Positions 25,267 through 34,629 of a DNA stretch of 64,000 nt are shown in pieces. The notes under the pieces were generated by a model that searched no databases, was not told where the DNA came from, and saw nothing but the letters and a program-made list of their open reading frames with translations. Origin of the DNA: Azotobacter vinelandii CA (GTDB lineage Bacteria > Pseudomonadota > Gammaproteobacteria > Pseudomonadales > Pseudomonadaceae); NCBI RefSeq assembly GCF_000380335.1, contig NC_021149.1:1974501-2038500 (forward strand), written 5' to 3'. Both the position numbers and the translations under genes were made by a program. The stretch's first letter is position 1. Every line of letters starts with the position of its first letter.

Positions 25267-26748
25267 ATGACCACCGTCCGCACCCGCATCGCGCCGTCGC
25301 CCACCGGCGATCCGCACGTCGGCACCGCCTACATCGCCCTGTTCAACCTGTGTTTCGCCCGTCAGCACGGCGGCCAGTTCATCCTGCGCATCGAGGACAC
25401 CGACCAGTTGCGCTCGACCCGCGAATCGGAGCAGCAGATCTACGACGCCCTGCGCTGGCTGGGCATCGAATGGGACGAGGGCCCGGACGTCGGCGGCCCA
25501 CACGGGCCGTACCGGCAGAGCGAGCGCGGCGAGATCTATAAAAAGTATTCGGACGAACTGGTCGCCAAGGGCCATGCCTTCCCCTGTTTCTGCAGCGCCG
25601 AGCGGCTCGACGAGGTGCGCGCGCGGCAGATGGCCAACAAGGAAACCCCGCGCTACGACGGCCACTGCGTGCATATCGCCGCGGAGGAGGCGCAGCGCCG
25701 CATCGCCGCCGGCGAATCCCACGTGGTGCGCATGAAGGTGCCGAGCGAGGGCGTCTGCACGGTACCGGACCTGCTGCGCGGCGACGTGGAGATTCCCTGG
25801 GACCGCATGGACATGCAGGTGCTGATGAAGGCCGACGGCCTGCCCACCTACTTCCTCGCCAACGTGGTCGACGACCACCTGATGGGCATCACCCACGTGC
25901 TGCGCGGCGAGGAGTGGCTGCCCTCGGCGCCCAAGCTGATCAAGCTCTACGAGTACTTCGGCTGGGAGCAGCCCAGGCTGGTGTACATGCCGCTGCTGCG
26001 CAATCCGGACAAGAGCAAGCTGTCCAAGCGCAAGAACCCCACCTCGATCACCTTCTACCAGCGCATGGGCTTTTTGCCCGAGGCGATGCTCAACTACCTG
26101 GGCCGCATGGGCTGGTCGATGCCCGACGAGCGCGAGAAGTTCACCCTGGCGGAGATGATCGAGCACTTCGACATCCAGCGCGTCTCCCTCGGCGGGCCGA
26201 TCTTCGACATGGAGAAGCTTTCCTGGCTGAACGGCCAGTGGCTGCGCGAACTGCCGGTCGAGGCATTCGCCGCCGAGGTGCGCAAATGGGCGTTCAATCC
26301 CGAGTACCTGATGAAGATCGCCCCGCACGTGCAGAGCCGGGTGGAAACCTTCAGCCAGATCGCCCCGCTGGCCAGTTTCTTCTTCGCCGGCGGCGTACCG
26401 CTGGACGCCCGCTTGTTCGAGCACAAGAAACTCTCGGCCGAGCAGGTCCGCCAGTTGCTGCAACTGATCCTCTGGAAGCTGGAAGCCCTGCGCCAGTGGA
26501 ACAAGGACAACATCACCGCGATCATCCAGAAGACCAGCGAGCACCTCGGCTACAAGCTGCGCGATGCCATGCCGCTGATCTTCCCAGCGATCACCGGCCA
26601 GGCCAGTTCGGTGTCGGTGCTGGACGCCATGGAAATCCTCGGCGCCGACCTGACCCGCTTCCGTCTGCGCCAGGCCATCGAGCTACTCGGCGGTGTTTCG
26701 AAGAAGGAAAACAAGGAATGGGAGAAGCTGCTGGCCGAGATTCCCTGA
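25267..26748 (+). CDS. gltX: Glutamate--tRNA ligase
   Basis: Class I aminoacyl-tRNA synthetase charging tRNA-Glu; 493 residues. The HIGH-type signature is in [14 protein letters not shown], the KMSKS-type in [10 protein letters not shown] (about residue 254), and a Cys/His zinc-like site spans [10 protein letters not shown] to YDGHCVH. It lies 86 bp after uvrB on the same strand. A strong terminator ends the gene; no tRNA genes follow it here, unlike many pseudomonads. Confidence 0.98.
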   Translation: MTTVRTRIAPSPTGDPHVGTAYIALFNLCFARQHGGQFILRIEDTDQLRSTRESEQQIYDALRWLGIEWDEGPDVGGPHGPYRQSERGEIYKKYSDELVAKGHAFPCFCSAERLDEVRARQMANKETPRYDGHCVHIAAEEAQRRIAAGESHVVRMKVPSEGVCTVPDLLRGDVEIPWDRMDMQVLMKADGLPTYFLANVVDDHLMGITHVLRGEEWLPSAPKLIKLYEYFGWEQPRLVYMPLLRNPDKSKLSKRKNPTSITFYQRMGFLPEAMLNYLGRMGWSMPDEREKFTLAEMIEHFDIQRVSLGGPIFDMEKLSWLNGQWLRELPVEAFAAEVRKWAFNPEYLMKIAPHVQSRVETFSQIAPLASFFFAGGVPLDARLFEHKKLSAEQVRQLLQLILWKLEALRQWNKDNITAIIQKTSEHLGYKLRDAMPLIFPAITGQASSVSVLDAMEILGADLTRFRLRQAIELLGGVSKKENKEWEKLLAEIP

Positions 26749-26787
26749 TCGTTCCCGCCTGAGCCAGGCGTCGGGCCGAGCCGGCCC

Positions 26788-26872
26788 GTGCGCCTTGGGC
26801 CATGCGCTCCGGGCTGTGTGCCTGGGCTGCGCGCCTCGAGCTACGTGCCCCGGGCTACGCGCCCCGGTCTTT
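26788..26872 (+). repeat. Six degenerate 13-16 bp tandem repeats downstream of gltX
   Basis: Units resembling GCGCCCCGGGCTAC run head to tail from 26788; the clearest are 26831-26844, 26845-26858 and 26859-26872. The last unit forms the 5' arm of the gltX terminator. Confidence 0.7.
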
Positions 26873-26896
26873 CCAGCAGGAGAGGCCGGGGTTTTT
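26862..26896 (+). terminator. gltX terminator
   Basis: A 13-bp stem including three G-T pairs (CCCCGGTCTTTCC / GGAGAGGCCGGGG, AGCA loop) followed by TTTTT, 114 bp after the gltX stop. Confidence 0.85.
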
Positions 26897-27036
26897 CGTT
26901 TCCCGCCTCGACGCTCGCCCGGGTTGCCGGGGCCGTGCCCAGCTGCCGGAAGGGGGAACTTCCGGGATCAGCGGTCACCGAAAAAAGAACGACGCTTTTT
27001 TCCTATCTGATCGCCTTGCTCGGAGGATTCCACGCC

Positions 27037-28191
27037 ATGAATTGGACGGAGCTGAATTGGCAAGAGCTGGACTGGCAAACCCTGCTGAACGAAAGCCTCT
27101 GGACGAATCTCGCCCTGCTGCTGGCCGTGACCCTGGCCAGCTACTGGCTGCTGCGCGGCATCCTCGGCATCGTCGGCCGCAGGATGCGGACGCTGGCGGC
27201 GCGGGGGCGGTTCTACGGTTTCATCGCGGAAATGCTCGCGCATACCAGCCGCCTGCTGGTCTTCGCCTTCTCGCTGCTCATCGGCCTGAAGGTGGCGGAA
27301 CTGTCGCCGCGCTGGGAGGACATGCTGTCCCATGGCTGGTTCATCGCCCTGGCTTTCCAACTGGCGCTGTGGCTCGACACCGGCATCCGCCTGTGGATGG
27401 ACAGCCTGGCGCACAACGGCAGGGTGCGCAATCCGGTGACCACGGCGATCATCGGCATCATCTTCCGTGTCTTGATCTGGGCGATGATGCTGTTGTCGAT
27501 CCTCGCCAACCTCGGGGTGAACATCACCGCCATGGTCGCCAGCCTGGGGATCGGCGGCATCGCCATCGCCCTGGCGGTGCAGACGGTGCTCGGCGATATC
27601 CTCGCCTCGCTGTCGATCGGCATGGACAAGCCCTTCGAGGTCGGCGATTTCGTGGTCTTCGGCGATGTGGCCGGGACCATCGAGCACATCGGCATGAAAA
27701 CCACCCGCATCCGCAGCCTGAGCGGCGAGCAGATCGTCTGTGCCAACTCCGACATGCTGACCAGGACCCTGCACAACTACAAGCGCATGGACAGCCGGCG
27801 GATCCAGTTCAAGTTCGGCATCGCCTACAACACGCAGGTGGAGAAGGTACGCGAGGTCGCGGCGCTGGTCCGGCGGATCATCCAGGGGATCGAGGGCACC
27901 CGTTTCGACCGCGCGCATTTTCTGTCCTTCGATGAAAGCCAACTGACCTTCGAGGTGGTCTACATCGTGCTCAGCGCGGACTACAACCGTTACATGGACA
28001 TCCAGCAGGAGATCAACCTAGGTCTGCTGCAGGGCCTGCGCGAGATGCAGGTGCGGTTCGCCTTTCCCATGCGCAGCATCGAGTTCGTCGGGGGCGTCCT
28101 GCCGCAGGTCACCGTGGGCGGACCGCCCTCGGGCAAGCCTGCCGCCAACAACGGTGTCGTCCAGAGGGACGGGAGAGGGCAGCGGCAATGA
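27037..28191 (+). CDS. Mechanosensitive ion channel family protein (MscS type)
   Basis: An inner-membrane channel-like protein of 384 residues: about four to five N-terminal hydrophobic segments, then the pore-lining and beta-domain region typical of MscS (GIGGIAIALAVQTVLGDILAS, DKPFEVGDFVVFGDVAGTIEHIGMKTTRIR). The extreme N-terminus has short Trp/Leu repeats (NWTELNWQELDWQTL). The ATG at 27037 has GGAGG about 10 nt upstream; longer frames read through the terminator region. A gating role in osmotic protection is inferred from the family. Confidence 0.9.
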   Translation: MNWTELNWQELDWQTLLNESLWTNLALLLAVTLASYWLLRGILGIVGRRMRTLAARGRFYGFIAEMLAHTSRLLVFAFSLLIGLKVAELSPRWEDMLSHGWFIALAFQLALWLDTGIRLWMDSLAHNGRVRNPVTTAIIGIIFRVLIWAMMLLSILANLGVNITAMVASLGIGGIAIALAVQTVLGDILASLSIGMDKPFEVGDFVVFGDVAGTIEHIGMKTTRIRSLSGEQIVCANSDMLTRTLHNYKRMDSRRIQFKFGIAYNTQVEKVREVAALVRRIIQGIEGTRFDRAHFLSFDESQLTFEVVYIVLSADYNRYMDIQQEINLGLLQGLREMQVRFAFPMRSIEFVGGVLPQVTVGGPPSGKPAANNGVVQRDGRGQRQ

Positions 28192-28253
28192 GGCATGGAG
28201 GGGGCCAAGCCCGTGGCGCCCTGGCGGCGTCACGGGACAGGCCCGGCGGAGGG

Positions 28254-29117
28254 TTACTCCTGAACGTTCATGAACTCGCGGGCGAAGACGCGATACTCGT
28301 CCAGGGTCGAGTACTTGATGCAGAGCTCCTTGGCGCTCAGGTCGGACGGGCCGACGCCGCGCTGTTCGCGCAGGCGGTCGTAGGTGGCCTTGATCGCGGC
28401 GAAGTAGGCGGCATGCCCGTTCACCACGATGCGCACGCCGTTCTCGGCCAGGCGGGCCATGTCGTTCAGTTTGGGATTGCCGTAGGTGATCAGCATCAGC
28501 GGCGCGTCCAGATGCGGGGCGATGGCCTCCAGATGCTCGAAGTCCCGGATGCCGATCATGCAGATGCCGTCCGCGCCGGCGGCCTGGTAGGCCTTGGCCC
28601 GTCCGATGGTCTCCTCGACGCTGAGCTGTTCGGCGTTGGTGCGGGCGATGATGCTCAACTGCGGATCGATGCGCGCCTCCAGGGCGGCGCGGATCTTGCC
28701 CACGGCCTCATCCAGGGGGATCAGGTCGGTGGTCTTGTGCCCGTACTTGGGCGGCAGCAGGGTATCTTCGAGGGTCAGCGCGGCGACGCCGGCGCGTTCC
28801 AGTTCGGCCACGGTGCGCATGGCGTTGATCGCGTTGCCGTAGCCATGGTCGGCGTCGGCGATGATCGGCAGGCAGGCGACGCGGCCGATGCGGGTGGCCT
28901 GCTCGACGAACTCGCTGAGGGTGATCAGCGCGTAGTCCGGGGCGGCGAGCACCTGCAGGGCGGCGACCGAGCCGCCGAGGATGCCGACCTCGAACTTCAG
29001 GTCGCCGGCGATGCGCGCCGACATCGGGTCGAACACCGAGGCGGCGTCGTAGCAGGTGTTGGACTCCAGCAAGGCTCGGAACTGTCGTCGCAAATCATGC
29101 TGAGAAGCGATGGTCAT
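28254..29117 (-). CDS. Oxaloacetate decarboxylase (PEP mutase/isocitrate lyase superfamily)
   Basis: 287 residues, the same length as the characterised P. aeruginosa PA4872-type oxaloacetate decarboxylase, which it resembles from end to end. The metal-binding stretch is [14 protein letters not shown] and the following acidic residue is in [15 protein letters not shown]. The lyase-type catalytic Cys (KKCGH in isocitrate/methylisocitrate lyases) is replaced by Tyr here, arguing against lyase activity and for decarboxylation. Monocistronic, divergent from nothing obvious; a 360-bp gap follows its start. Confidence 0.88.
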
Positions 29118-29480
29118 AGAAAAACTCCTGAAAGGCGGTATGGGGTAGTCGTTTTTTTTTGAATGGCTCCGGTCTCCCCCTGGCGGTCAGCCGGGGTGCC
29201 TGGCCTTTTTGGTTTTAATGGTGCAGCGGATACGCAAGGGACCATCCGAATCACTGCTTCCGGGTGGCCAGGGGCATGCCGTGCCGTAGCCGGCGTGCCT
29301 AATTATTGTTCCTGCTGCCAGGCGGATTTGCTCCGCTCGGGCAGGCCCGCCCGGCTCCTGCGCTGTATCGACGCAGGGCCGGGGGGTTTGACTAAAGTAC
29401 AGCTTGTTCCTCTTCAAGACGAGCCTTTTTGGACGTTCCGCTGGCTTTCTGCCTGCCCTGTCGCCGTGCGTGCGCTTTGC
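29118..29480. other. Intergenic 360-bp stretch
   Basis: No convincing gene. It contains an A/T run near 29151-29160 just upstream of the decarboxylase start, and GC-rich inverted segments but no clear terminator with a T-tract. Confidence 0.35.
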
Positions 29481-31487
29481 TCACTCCGCCTTGCCGCGAC
29501 GCAGCCGGGCGCTTTCGACGATGCCATCCTCGGTCCGGCCGGACGCCCGCTGCAGTTCCGCCGAGCGGACGAAGCGGGTCGGCGCCGAGCCGTCGGCATT
29601 GTGCTGGAGGATGCTGCGGGGACGGCCCAGGACGTCGAGCAGCAACTGGCCGATGCCGGTGCCGTTCCACAGGCGCTCGCCGCGCCGGCCGCGATGGGGA
29701 ATGCGCGGCACCACCTCCATCCGGCGCCGCTTGGTCAGCCAGTTGAGCGGCGACCAGGGTGTGTAGAGCCAGCGATTGAGCCGGTCGAAACAGGTGAGCA
29801 GGCCGGCGGGAAATTCGTTCTTGATGCCGCTGCTGGTGATCTGCCAGATCTGCGGTCCGCCGCTGCGGTGACGGATGCGCACGTCGTAGGCGAAGGAATA
29901 ATGCACGTCGCCGGAGAGGATCACGTAATTGGCGGGGGTGCGCGAGTGGCGGAAGATGTTGAGGATCACTTTCGCCGAGCCGCGATGGGCCATCCAGTTC
30001 TCCGCGTCGACCAGCAGCGGGTGGCCGGCCAGGGTGAACAGGCGCTGGACGGCCTCGATCAGCTTGACCCCGAAGATCGGCGCCGGCGAGACGATCACCG
30101 CGGCCTGCTCGTCGAGCAGTTCCTGCTGCAGTTCGCTGAGGGCTTCCCAGTCCATCAGTCCGGATGGCCGGCTCGGGTGGCTCTCGCTGCGCCAGCGGCG
30201 GGTGCGGGTGTCCAGCACGATCAGGGGCGGCGTGGTCGGTAGCCGGTAGTGCCAGCTCTGGAATTTCAGCAACTCGTCGATCAGCCCGTCCTGGGCTGCG
30301 TCGTCGAGGCGCTCGTCGGCGTCCGCGGTCAGCGCCTCGATCCGCTGCAGGATCTCGCCGAACGCATCCGGGTCGTTGCCCCAGCCCTGGCACAGGGCAT
30401 AGGCGATCAGCGCGTTGCCGATGATGCGCCGGGAGAAGGGGTGGCCGTAGGCGGTTTCCTCCCAGCGCGCGGACAGGTTCCAGTCGTCGGTGACGTCGTG
30501 GTCGTCGAAGATCATCAGGCACGGCAGATGCGCCAGGGCGCGGGCGGCCTGCGGCAACTGGGCGAGGAAGCCGTCGAGACAGGCCTGTTCCGTGGCGTAG
30601 CGCTCGGCGAGGTCGGCATCCAGCGCCGGTCGCGCGGGGCGGATCAGCGTCCAGGGCAGCGGCGACCAGACCAGCAGGTACATCGCCAGCACCTCGGCGA
30701 GGGTGACCAGGTGGTTGTGGGCGTTGGCGCTGGTGAACACCGGTTTTTCCACGCCGCCGAAGAAGCGTTCGCGCAGGGCCTCGCTGGACTTGAAGGCGGG
30801 CAGCAGGTCCTCGCGCCGGTAATAGGTCAGGGGATGGGCGTAGAGCGCGTCGCTGTCGGCGACCAGGGCGCCTTCGAGCCGTTCGCCGTAGAGGCCGAGG
30901 CGACGGATCAACGCATGGATGGCCGCCAGCATCGGGCCGGCGACATCGTCCGCGTAGATCTGGTCGCCGCTCAGCATCAGCAGCGCCGGCCGCGCCTGCG
31001 GCCGCTCGCGCAGGCCGGCGAGCAGGCTGTCGACCTTGGCCAGGCCGTCCGCGCCGGGGAAGTGCGGTTTGCGGCAGGAGCCGTGCAGCAGGTTGTCGAG
31101 ATGCGACTTGAGCAGGAAATCCGGCCGCCTGGCACCCTCGTGCAGAAGATGCGGCGCCCAGTCGGCGATGCCGCTCCGGCGGCCGTCCTCCTCCAGCAGC
31201 AGGTCGTATTCGATCGGGGTGTCCGTGGGCAGCGGTGTGTCCAGCGGCACGTCTATCAGATGCAGCCAGGCGTGGGTGCCGACGCGCAGGCGGCGGCAGA
31301 GCGGCGCGTCGAGCGCGATGAGGCGCTGCTGCGAGCCGGCGCAGGCCAGTTGCAGCGACAACTGCAGAGGCCGCGAACCGACCAGCCAGAGGATCAGGCG
31401 CTCCGGGCTCAGCCGGCGCAGCAGCGGGCCGGCGAGCACCGGGGGCAGGGCGGAAGTCGCGGATGGGAGCGGAAGGTCTGTCGGCAT
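29481..31487 (-). CDS. PhoD-like metallophosphatase family protein
   Basis: A large (668-residue) protein with the metal-coordinating motifs of the PhoD/alkaline-phosphatase D-like fold: LMLSGDQIYADDVAGPM (about residue 170), MIFDDHDVTDDWN (about 325), and LSGDVHYSFAYD (about 545). No signal peptide or Tat motif is visible, so it is probably cytosolic, unlike true PhoD. The N-terminal 130 residues form an extra domain of unknown role. Substrate unknown; a phosphodiesterase is most likely. Confidence 0.85.
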   Translation of the reverse strand: MPTDLPLPSATSALPPVLAGPLLRRLSPERLILWLVGSRPLQLSLQLACAGSQQRLIALDAPLCRRLRVGTHAWLHLIDVPLDTPLPTDTPIEYDLLLEEDGRRSGIADWAPHLLHEGARRPDFLLKSHLDNLLHGSCRKPHFPGADGLAKVDSLLAGLRERPQARPALLMLSGDQIYADDVAGPMLAAIHALIRRLGLYGERLEGALVADSDALYAHPLTYYRREDLLPAFKSSEALRERFFGGVEKPVFTSANAHNHLVTLAEVLAMYLLVWSPLPWTLIRPARPALDADLAERYATEQACLDGFLAQLPQAARALAHLPCLMIFDDHDVTDDWNLSARWEETAYGHPFSRRIIGNALIAYALCQGWGNDPDAFGEILQRIEALTADADERLDDAAQDGLIDELLKFQSWHYRLPTTPPLIVLDTRTRRWRSESHPSRPSGLMDWEALSELQQELLDEQAAVIVSPAPIFGVKLIEAVQRLFTLAGHPLLVDAENWMAHRGSAKVILNIFRHSRTPANYVILSGDVHYSFAYDVRIRHRSGGPQIWQITSSGIKNEFPAGLLTCFDRLNRWLYTPWSPLNWLTKRRRMEVVPRIPHRGRRGERLWNGTGIGQLLLDVLGRPRSILQHNADGSAPTRFVRSAELQRASGRTEDGIVESARLRRGKAE

Positions 31488-31663
31488 GTCCGGAATGTCG
31501 ATCGGGCGGCCCGGAGCGCTCCCTCGCTCGCGGGCGTGCGGTTCATGGTCGATGCCGCGCCGGGGCGCAGGCGGCGGAGCCGGGCATTATGGCACTCGCC
31601 GGGCCTTTGACGGCAGACCTTCGCTGGGGCCTAATGCGCTCCCGTCGCCGGAGTCCTTTCGCC

Positions 31664-32569
31664 ATGTCCGATGCTTCCGCCGCCAGCCTCCGCCCCAGCG
31701 TCCTGCACCTGCCGCGCGGCGACTGGCGCACTGTACTCGATTGCCTCTGCGCGCATTTCCCGGCGATCGGCCGGGAAATCTGGCTGGAGCGCATGCGCCG
31801 TGGCCGGGTGCTGGACGGCGAGGGGAACGTCCTGGGGCCCGAGTATCCCTACCGTGAGGCGTTGCGCGTCCACTACTTTCGCGAGGTGGCGGCGGAAACG
31901 CCGATTCCCTTCGCCGAAGCGGTGCTGCACGCGGACGACCATCTGGTGGTGGCGGACAAGCCGCATTTCCTGCCGGTCGCCCCGGTCGGCGAGTACGTCG
32001 AGCAGACCCTGCTGGCGCGCCTGGTGCGCCGCCTCGGCAATCCCGACCTGGTGCCGTTGCACCGCATCGACCGGCTCACCGCCGGGCTGGTGCTGTTCTC
32101 CTGCAACCCGGCGAGTCGCGGGCGCTATCAGGCGCTGTTCCGCGAACGGCGAATCCGCAAGGTCTACGCGGCCATCGCCCCGGCGCTGCCGGGGCTGAGC
32201 TTCCCGCTGCTGCGCCGGAGCCGGCTGGTCAAGGGCGAGCCCTTCTTCCTGATGCGCGAGGCCGAGGGCGAGCCGAACAGCGAGACCCGCGTCGAACCGG
32301 GCGAGCGCCGGGGGGAGCTGTGGCGTTACGTGCTGCATCCGGTCACCGGCAAGACCCACCAGTTGCGCGTGCACATGGCCACGCTGGGCGCGGGGATCTG
32401 CAACGATCCGCTCTATCCGCGCCTGCTGGAGCGTTCCCGGCGGGAGATCGACGATTATCGCCGGCCGCTGCAGTTGCTGGCGCAGACCCTGAACTTCGTC
32501 GATCCGCTGAGCGGGCGGGAGCGGCGCTTCGACAGCCGCCTCGCGCTGGATTTCGATGCCTGCCGCTGA
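31664..32569 (+). CDS. RluA-family pseudouridine synthase
   Basis: A 301-residue RNA-modifying enzyme with the catalytic motif LHRIDRLTAGLVLFS (Asp in HRIDR), the KPHFLPVAPVGEY stretch before it, and the C-terminal HPVTGKTHQLRVHM motif. No separate S4 domain is obvious, although the N-terminus (DWRTVLDCLCAHFPAIGRE) is RNA-binding-like. Target uridine unknown. The ATG at 31664 is preferred over an in-frame ATG ten codons upstream. Confidence 0.9.
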   Translation: MSDASAASLRPSVLHLPRGDWRTVLDCLCAHFPAIGREIWLERMRRGRVLDGEGNVLGPEYPYREALRVHYFREVAAETPIPFAEAVLHADDHLVVADKPHFLPVAPVGEYVEQTLLARLVRRLGNPDLVPLHRIDRLTAGLVLFSCNPASRGRYQALFRERRIRKVYAAIAPALPGLSFPLLRRSRLVKGEPFFLMREAEGEPNSETRVEPGERRGELWRYVLHPVTGKTHQLRVHMATLGAGICNDPLYPRLLERSRREIDDYRRPLQLLAQTLNFVDPLSGRERRFDSRLALDFDACR

Positions 32570-32601
32570 CGCCCGACCGGCGCGGGCGGGGAACCGATCG
32601 C

Positions 32602-33135
32602 TCAGCCGGCCTTGATCGGGATGCTCTTCTCGGCACCGAGCGCCTCGGCTTTCTTCGGCAGGCTCAAGGTCAGCACGCCCTTGTCGAAGCGCGCCTCGAT
32701 GCGCCCGGCATCGACTTCCGGAGGCAGGGCGAAGCTGCGCTGGAAGGAGCCGTAGTAGCGTTCGGCGACGTAGGCGTTCTTCTTCCGGTCCTCGTATTCT
32801 TCCTTCTTCTCCCCCCGGATGGTCAGGCAGCCGCTGGACAGTTTGACCTCGATGTCCCGCTCGTGCATGCCGGGCAGTTCGGCGGAGATCTCGTAGGCCG
32901 TGCCCTTGTCGTCGATGTCCACCGCCGGCATGCCCTGGCCGGACAGTTCCCGCGACCATTGCGGCTCGCTGTCGAACGGGCCGTGGCCGAAGGGGTTGCG
33001 CAGCGCCTTGCGGCCGAGGTCGGAGAACAGGTGATCGACCTGCCGGCGCAGGCGATCCAGCGGGTGCCAGTGTTCCAGAGGATGCCTGGCGTCCCGGGGG
33101 CTGCCCGTGGAGCCTTGTTTATCGATGTCGATCAT
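32602..33135 (-). CDS. Small heat-shock protein of the Hsp20/alpha-crystallin family
   Basis: ATP-independent chaperone that holds unfolding proteins. The 177 residues include an N-terminal arm with PLDRLRRQVDHLFSDLG, an alpha-crystallin domain (about residues 68-165, VDIDDKGTAYEISAELPGM to FDKGVLTLSLPK) and a C-terminal SIPIKAG resembling the I-X-I anchor. The ATG at 33135 has GGGAGG about 7 nt upstream. Convergent with the pseudouridine synthase gene. Confidence 0.93.
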   Translation of the reverse strand: MIDIDKQGSTGSPRDARHPLEHWHPLDRLRRQVDHLFSDLGRKALRNPFGHGPFDSEPQWSRELSGQGMPAVDIDDKGTAYEISAELPGMHERDIEVKLSSGCLTIRGEKKEEYEDRKKNAYVAERYYGSFQRSFALPPEVDAGRIEARFDKGVLTLSLPKKAEALGAEKSIPIKAG

Positions 33136-33432
33136 TTCCAATCCCTCCCGATGGCGATTGTCCGCAGTGGACAGGTCAAAGCTTAGGCCAGTCTTCATGA
33201 GGCGCTTGCGGCGGACGCCGGGAGCCACCGTCCAGGTGTGTCGTTACAGGTGCGGCTCCATGAGGCCGATCGGCGGGCTGATGGTGAAGAGCGGCGGGGC
33301 GACGGCGTTCGTCCGGGTCGGCCGCTGACCGATAGCGTGTCTTCGGATGTTCGAAAAAGGGCGAGCGGGAGGCCCGGCCCCGAAGAACCCGGGGGCGGGC
33401 CTCGGAGGCGGATAGGGGCTCGCCGTCCGGGC

Positions 33433-34563
33433 TCAGGTCATATCCGCGTCGGGGAGTTCCCTGGCCTCGCCACCGCTGAAGGTCAGTACGACGAACTCTC
33501 CCGGCGCGGCGCGGCGGCTGCCCAGGGCCTGCAGAGCCTGCGCCATGTCCGCACGGCCGCTTGCCCAGCGCTCGGTCAGCACGGGGCGGGAGAAGTCGAA
33601 CGCCCGCAGTTCGGCATCGTGGGGCACGCTGGTGTGGGCGAGCAGGAGCAGCGTGGTGGCACCGCCGAGTTTTTCGCCCTCCGCCAGAGCCGGCGCCAAG
33701 GCCGGGTCGATGCGCAGTTCGGCCGGCAGTCGCTCGCCGAGCAGGCGTAGTCGGCGGCGCAGCGCGTGGACCTGGCGCAGGTTCTTCAGCGCCTTCCACG
33801 TCTGGGAGGAAAGCAGCAGTTCGAGTTGCCGGTCGATGGCCTGTCCGACGGTATGCACCCCGTCGTTTTCCCGGCGCAGCAGGTCCAGCGCGATGCACAA
33901 GCGGTCCTCCGTGACATGCTCCTCCAGCGCGGCCTCCAGGGGCAGGTTCGAGGCCATGGCGCCGTCGACCAGCAGGCGACCATCGATCTCGACCGGCGGA
34001 AAGAAGGGCAGGAAGCCGCAGCTCGCCAGCAGGTGGTCGACTCCGATCGGCCCCTCGGCCGTGTCGAAGCGCACCTCCTCGCCGCTGTGGGCGTCCACGG
34101 TGACGACGATCATCCGGGTTTCCCCGCTGTTTAGCCGGCCGAAGTCGACGGCTTTCTTCAGACGTTCGCGCAAGGGACCGAGGTCATAGAGGCTGCTGTC
34201 CGTGGGCATGCCCGGCAGCATCGACAGGGCGCCCGGAAAGCGCGGATGGTAGATGTTCGAGTTGCCCAGCAGAGCCGATGGCATGATGCGCGCCCGCCCA
34301 CTATCGAAAGCCGTCGACCAGTAGGCCGGTCCGAGGAGCCAGGCCGCGGTGTCCTGCGCGACCATCGCCCAGAAACGGCGCAGGCAGTCCGTCCGCTTTT
34401 CCGGAGGATTGCCGGCGATGAGCGCGGCATTGATCGCGCCGGTGGAAACGGCGACGAACCGGGCAGGCTGCAGACCTCGCTCATGCAGCGCTTCGTAGGC
34501 GCCGGCCTCGTAGGCGCCGAGCGCGTTTCCTCCGGAGAGGATGAGCGTTATCCGATCGGTCAT
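33433..34563 (-). CDS. Patatin-like phospholipase family protein
   Basis: A 376-residue predicted serine lipase/phospholipase. Visible patatin features are the oxyanion loop LSGGNALGAYEAGAYEAL near the N-terminus, the nucleophile Ser in FVAVSTGAINAAL and the catalytic Asp in LLVDGAMASNLPLE. The nucleophile elbow reads A-V-S-T-G rather than the usual G-X-S-X-G, so the first Gly is missing. The C-terminal half is an extra domain seen in some bacterial patatins. No signal peptide. Confidence 0.87.
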   Translation of the reverse strand: MTDRITLILSGGNALGAYEAGAYEALHERGLQPARFVAVSTGAINAALIAGNPPEKRTDCLRRFWAMVAQDTAAWLLGPAYWSTAFDSGRARIMPSALLGNSNIYHPRFPGALSMLPGMPTDSSLYDLGPLRERLKKAVDFGRLNSGETRMIVVTVDAHSGEEVRFDTAEGPIGVDHLLASCGFLPFFPPVEIDGRLLVDGAMASNLPLEAALEEHVTEDRLCIALDLLRRENDGVHTVGQAIDRQLELLLSSQTWKALKNLRQVHALRRRLRLLGERLPAELRIDPALAPALAEGEKLGGATTLLLLAHTSVPHDAELRAFDFSRPVLTERWASGRADMAQALQALGSRRAAPGEFVVLTFSGGEARELPDADMT

Positions 34564-34629
34564 GGCGACCTCCTTGGCGCGATCCTACCAGCCCCGGCCG
34601 GGGCATTCGGAACGAAAAGGCGATAGCGG

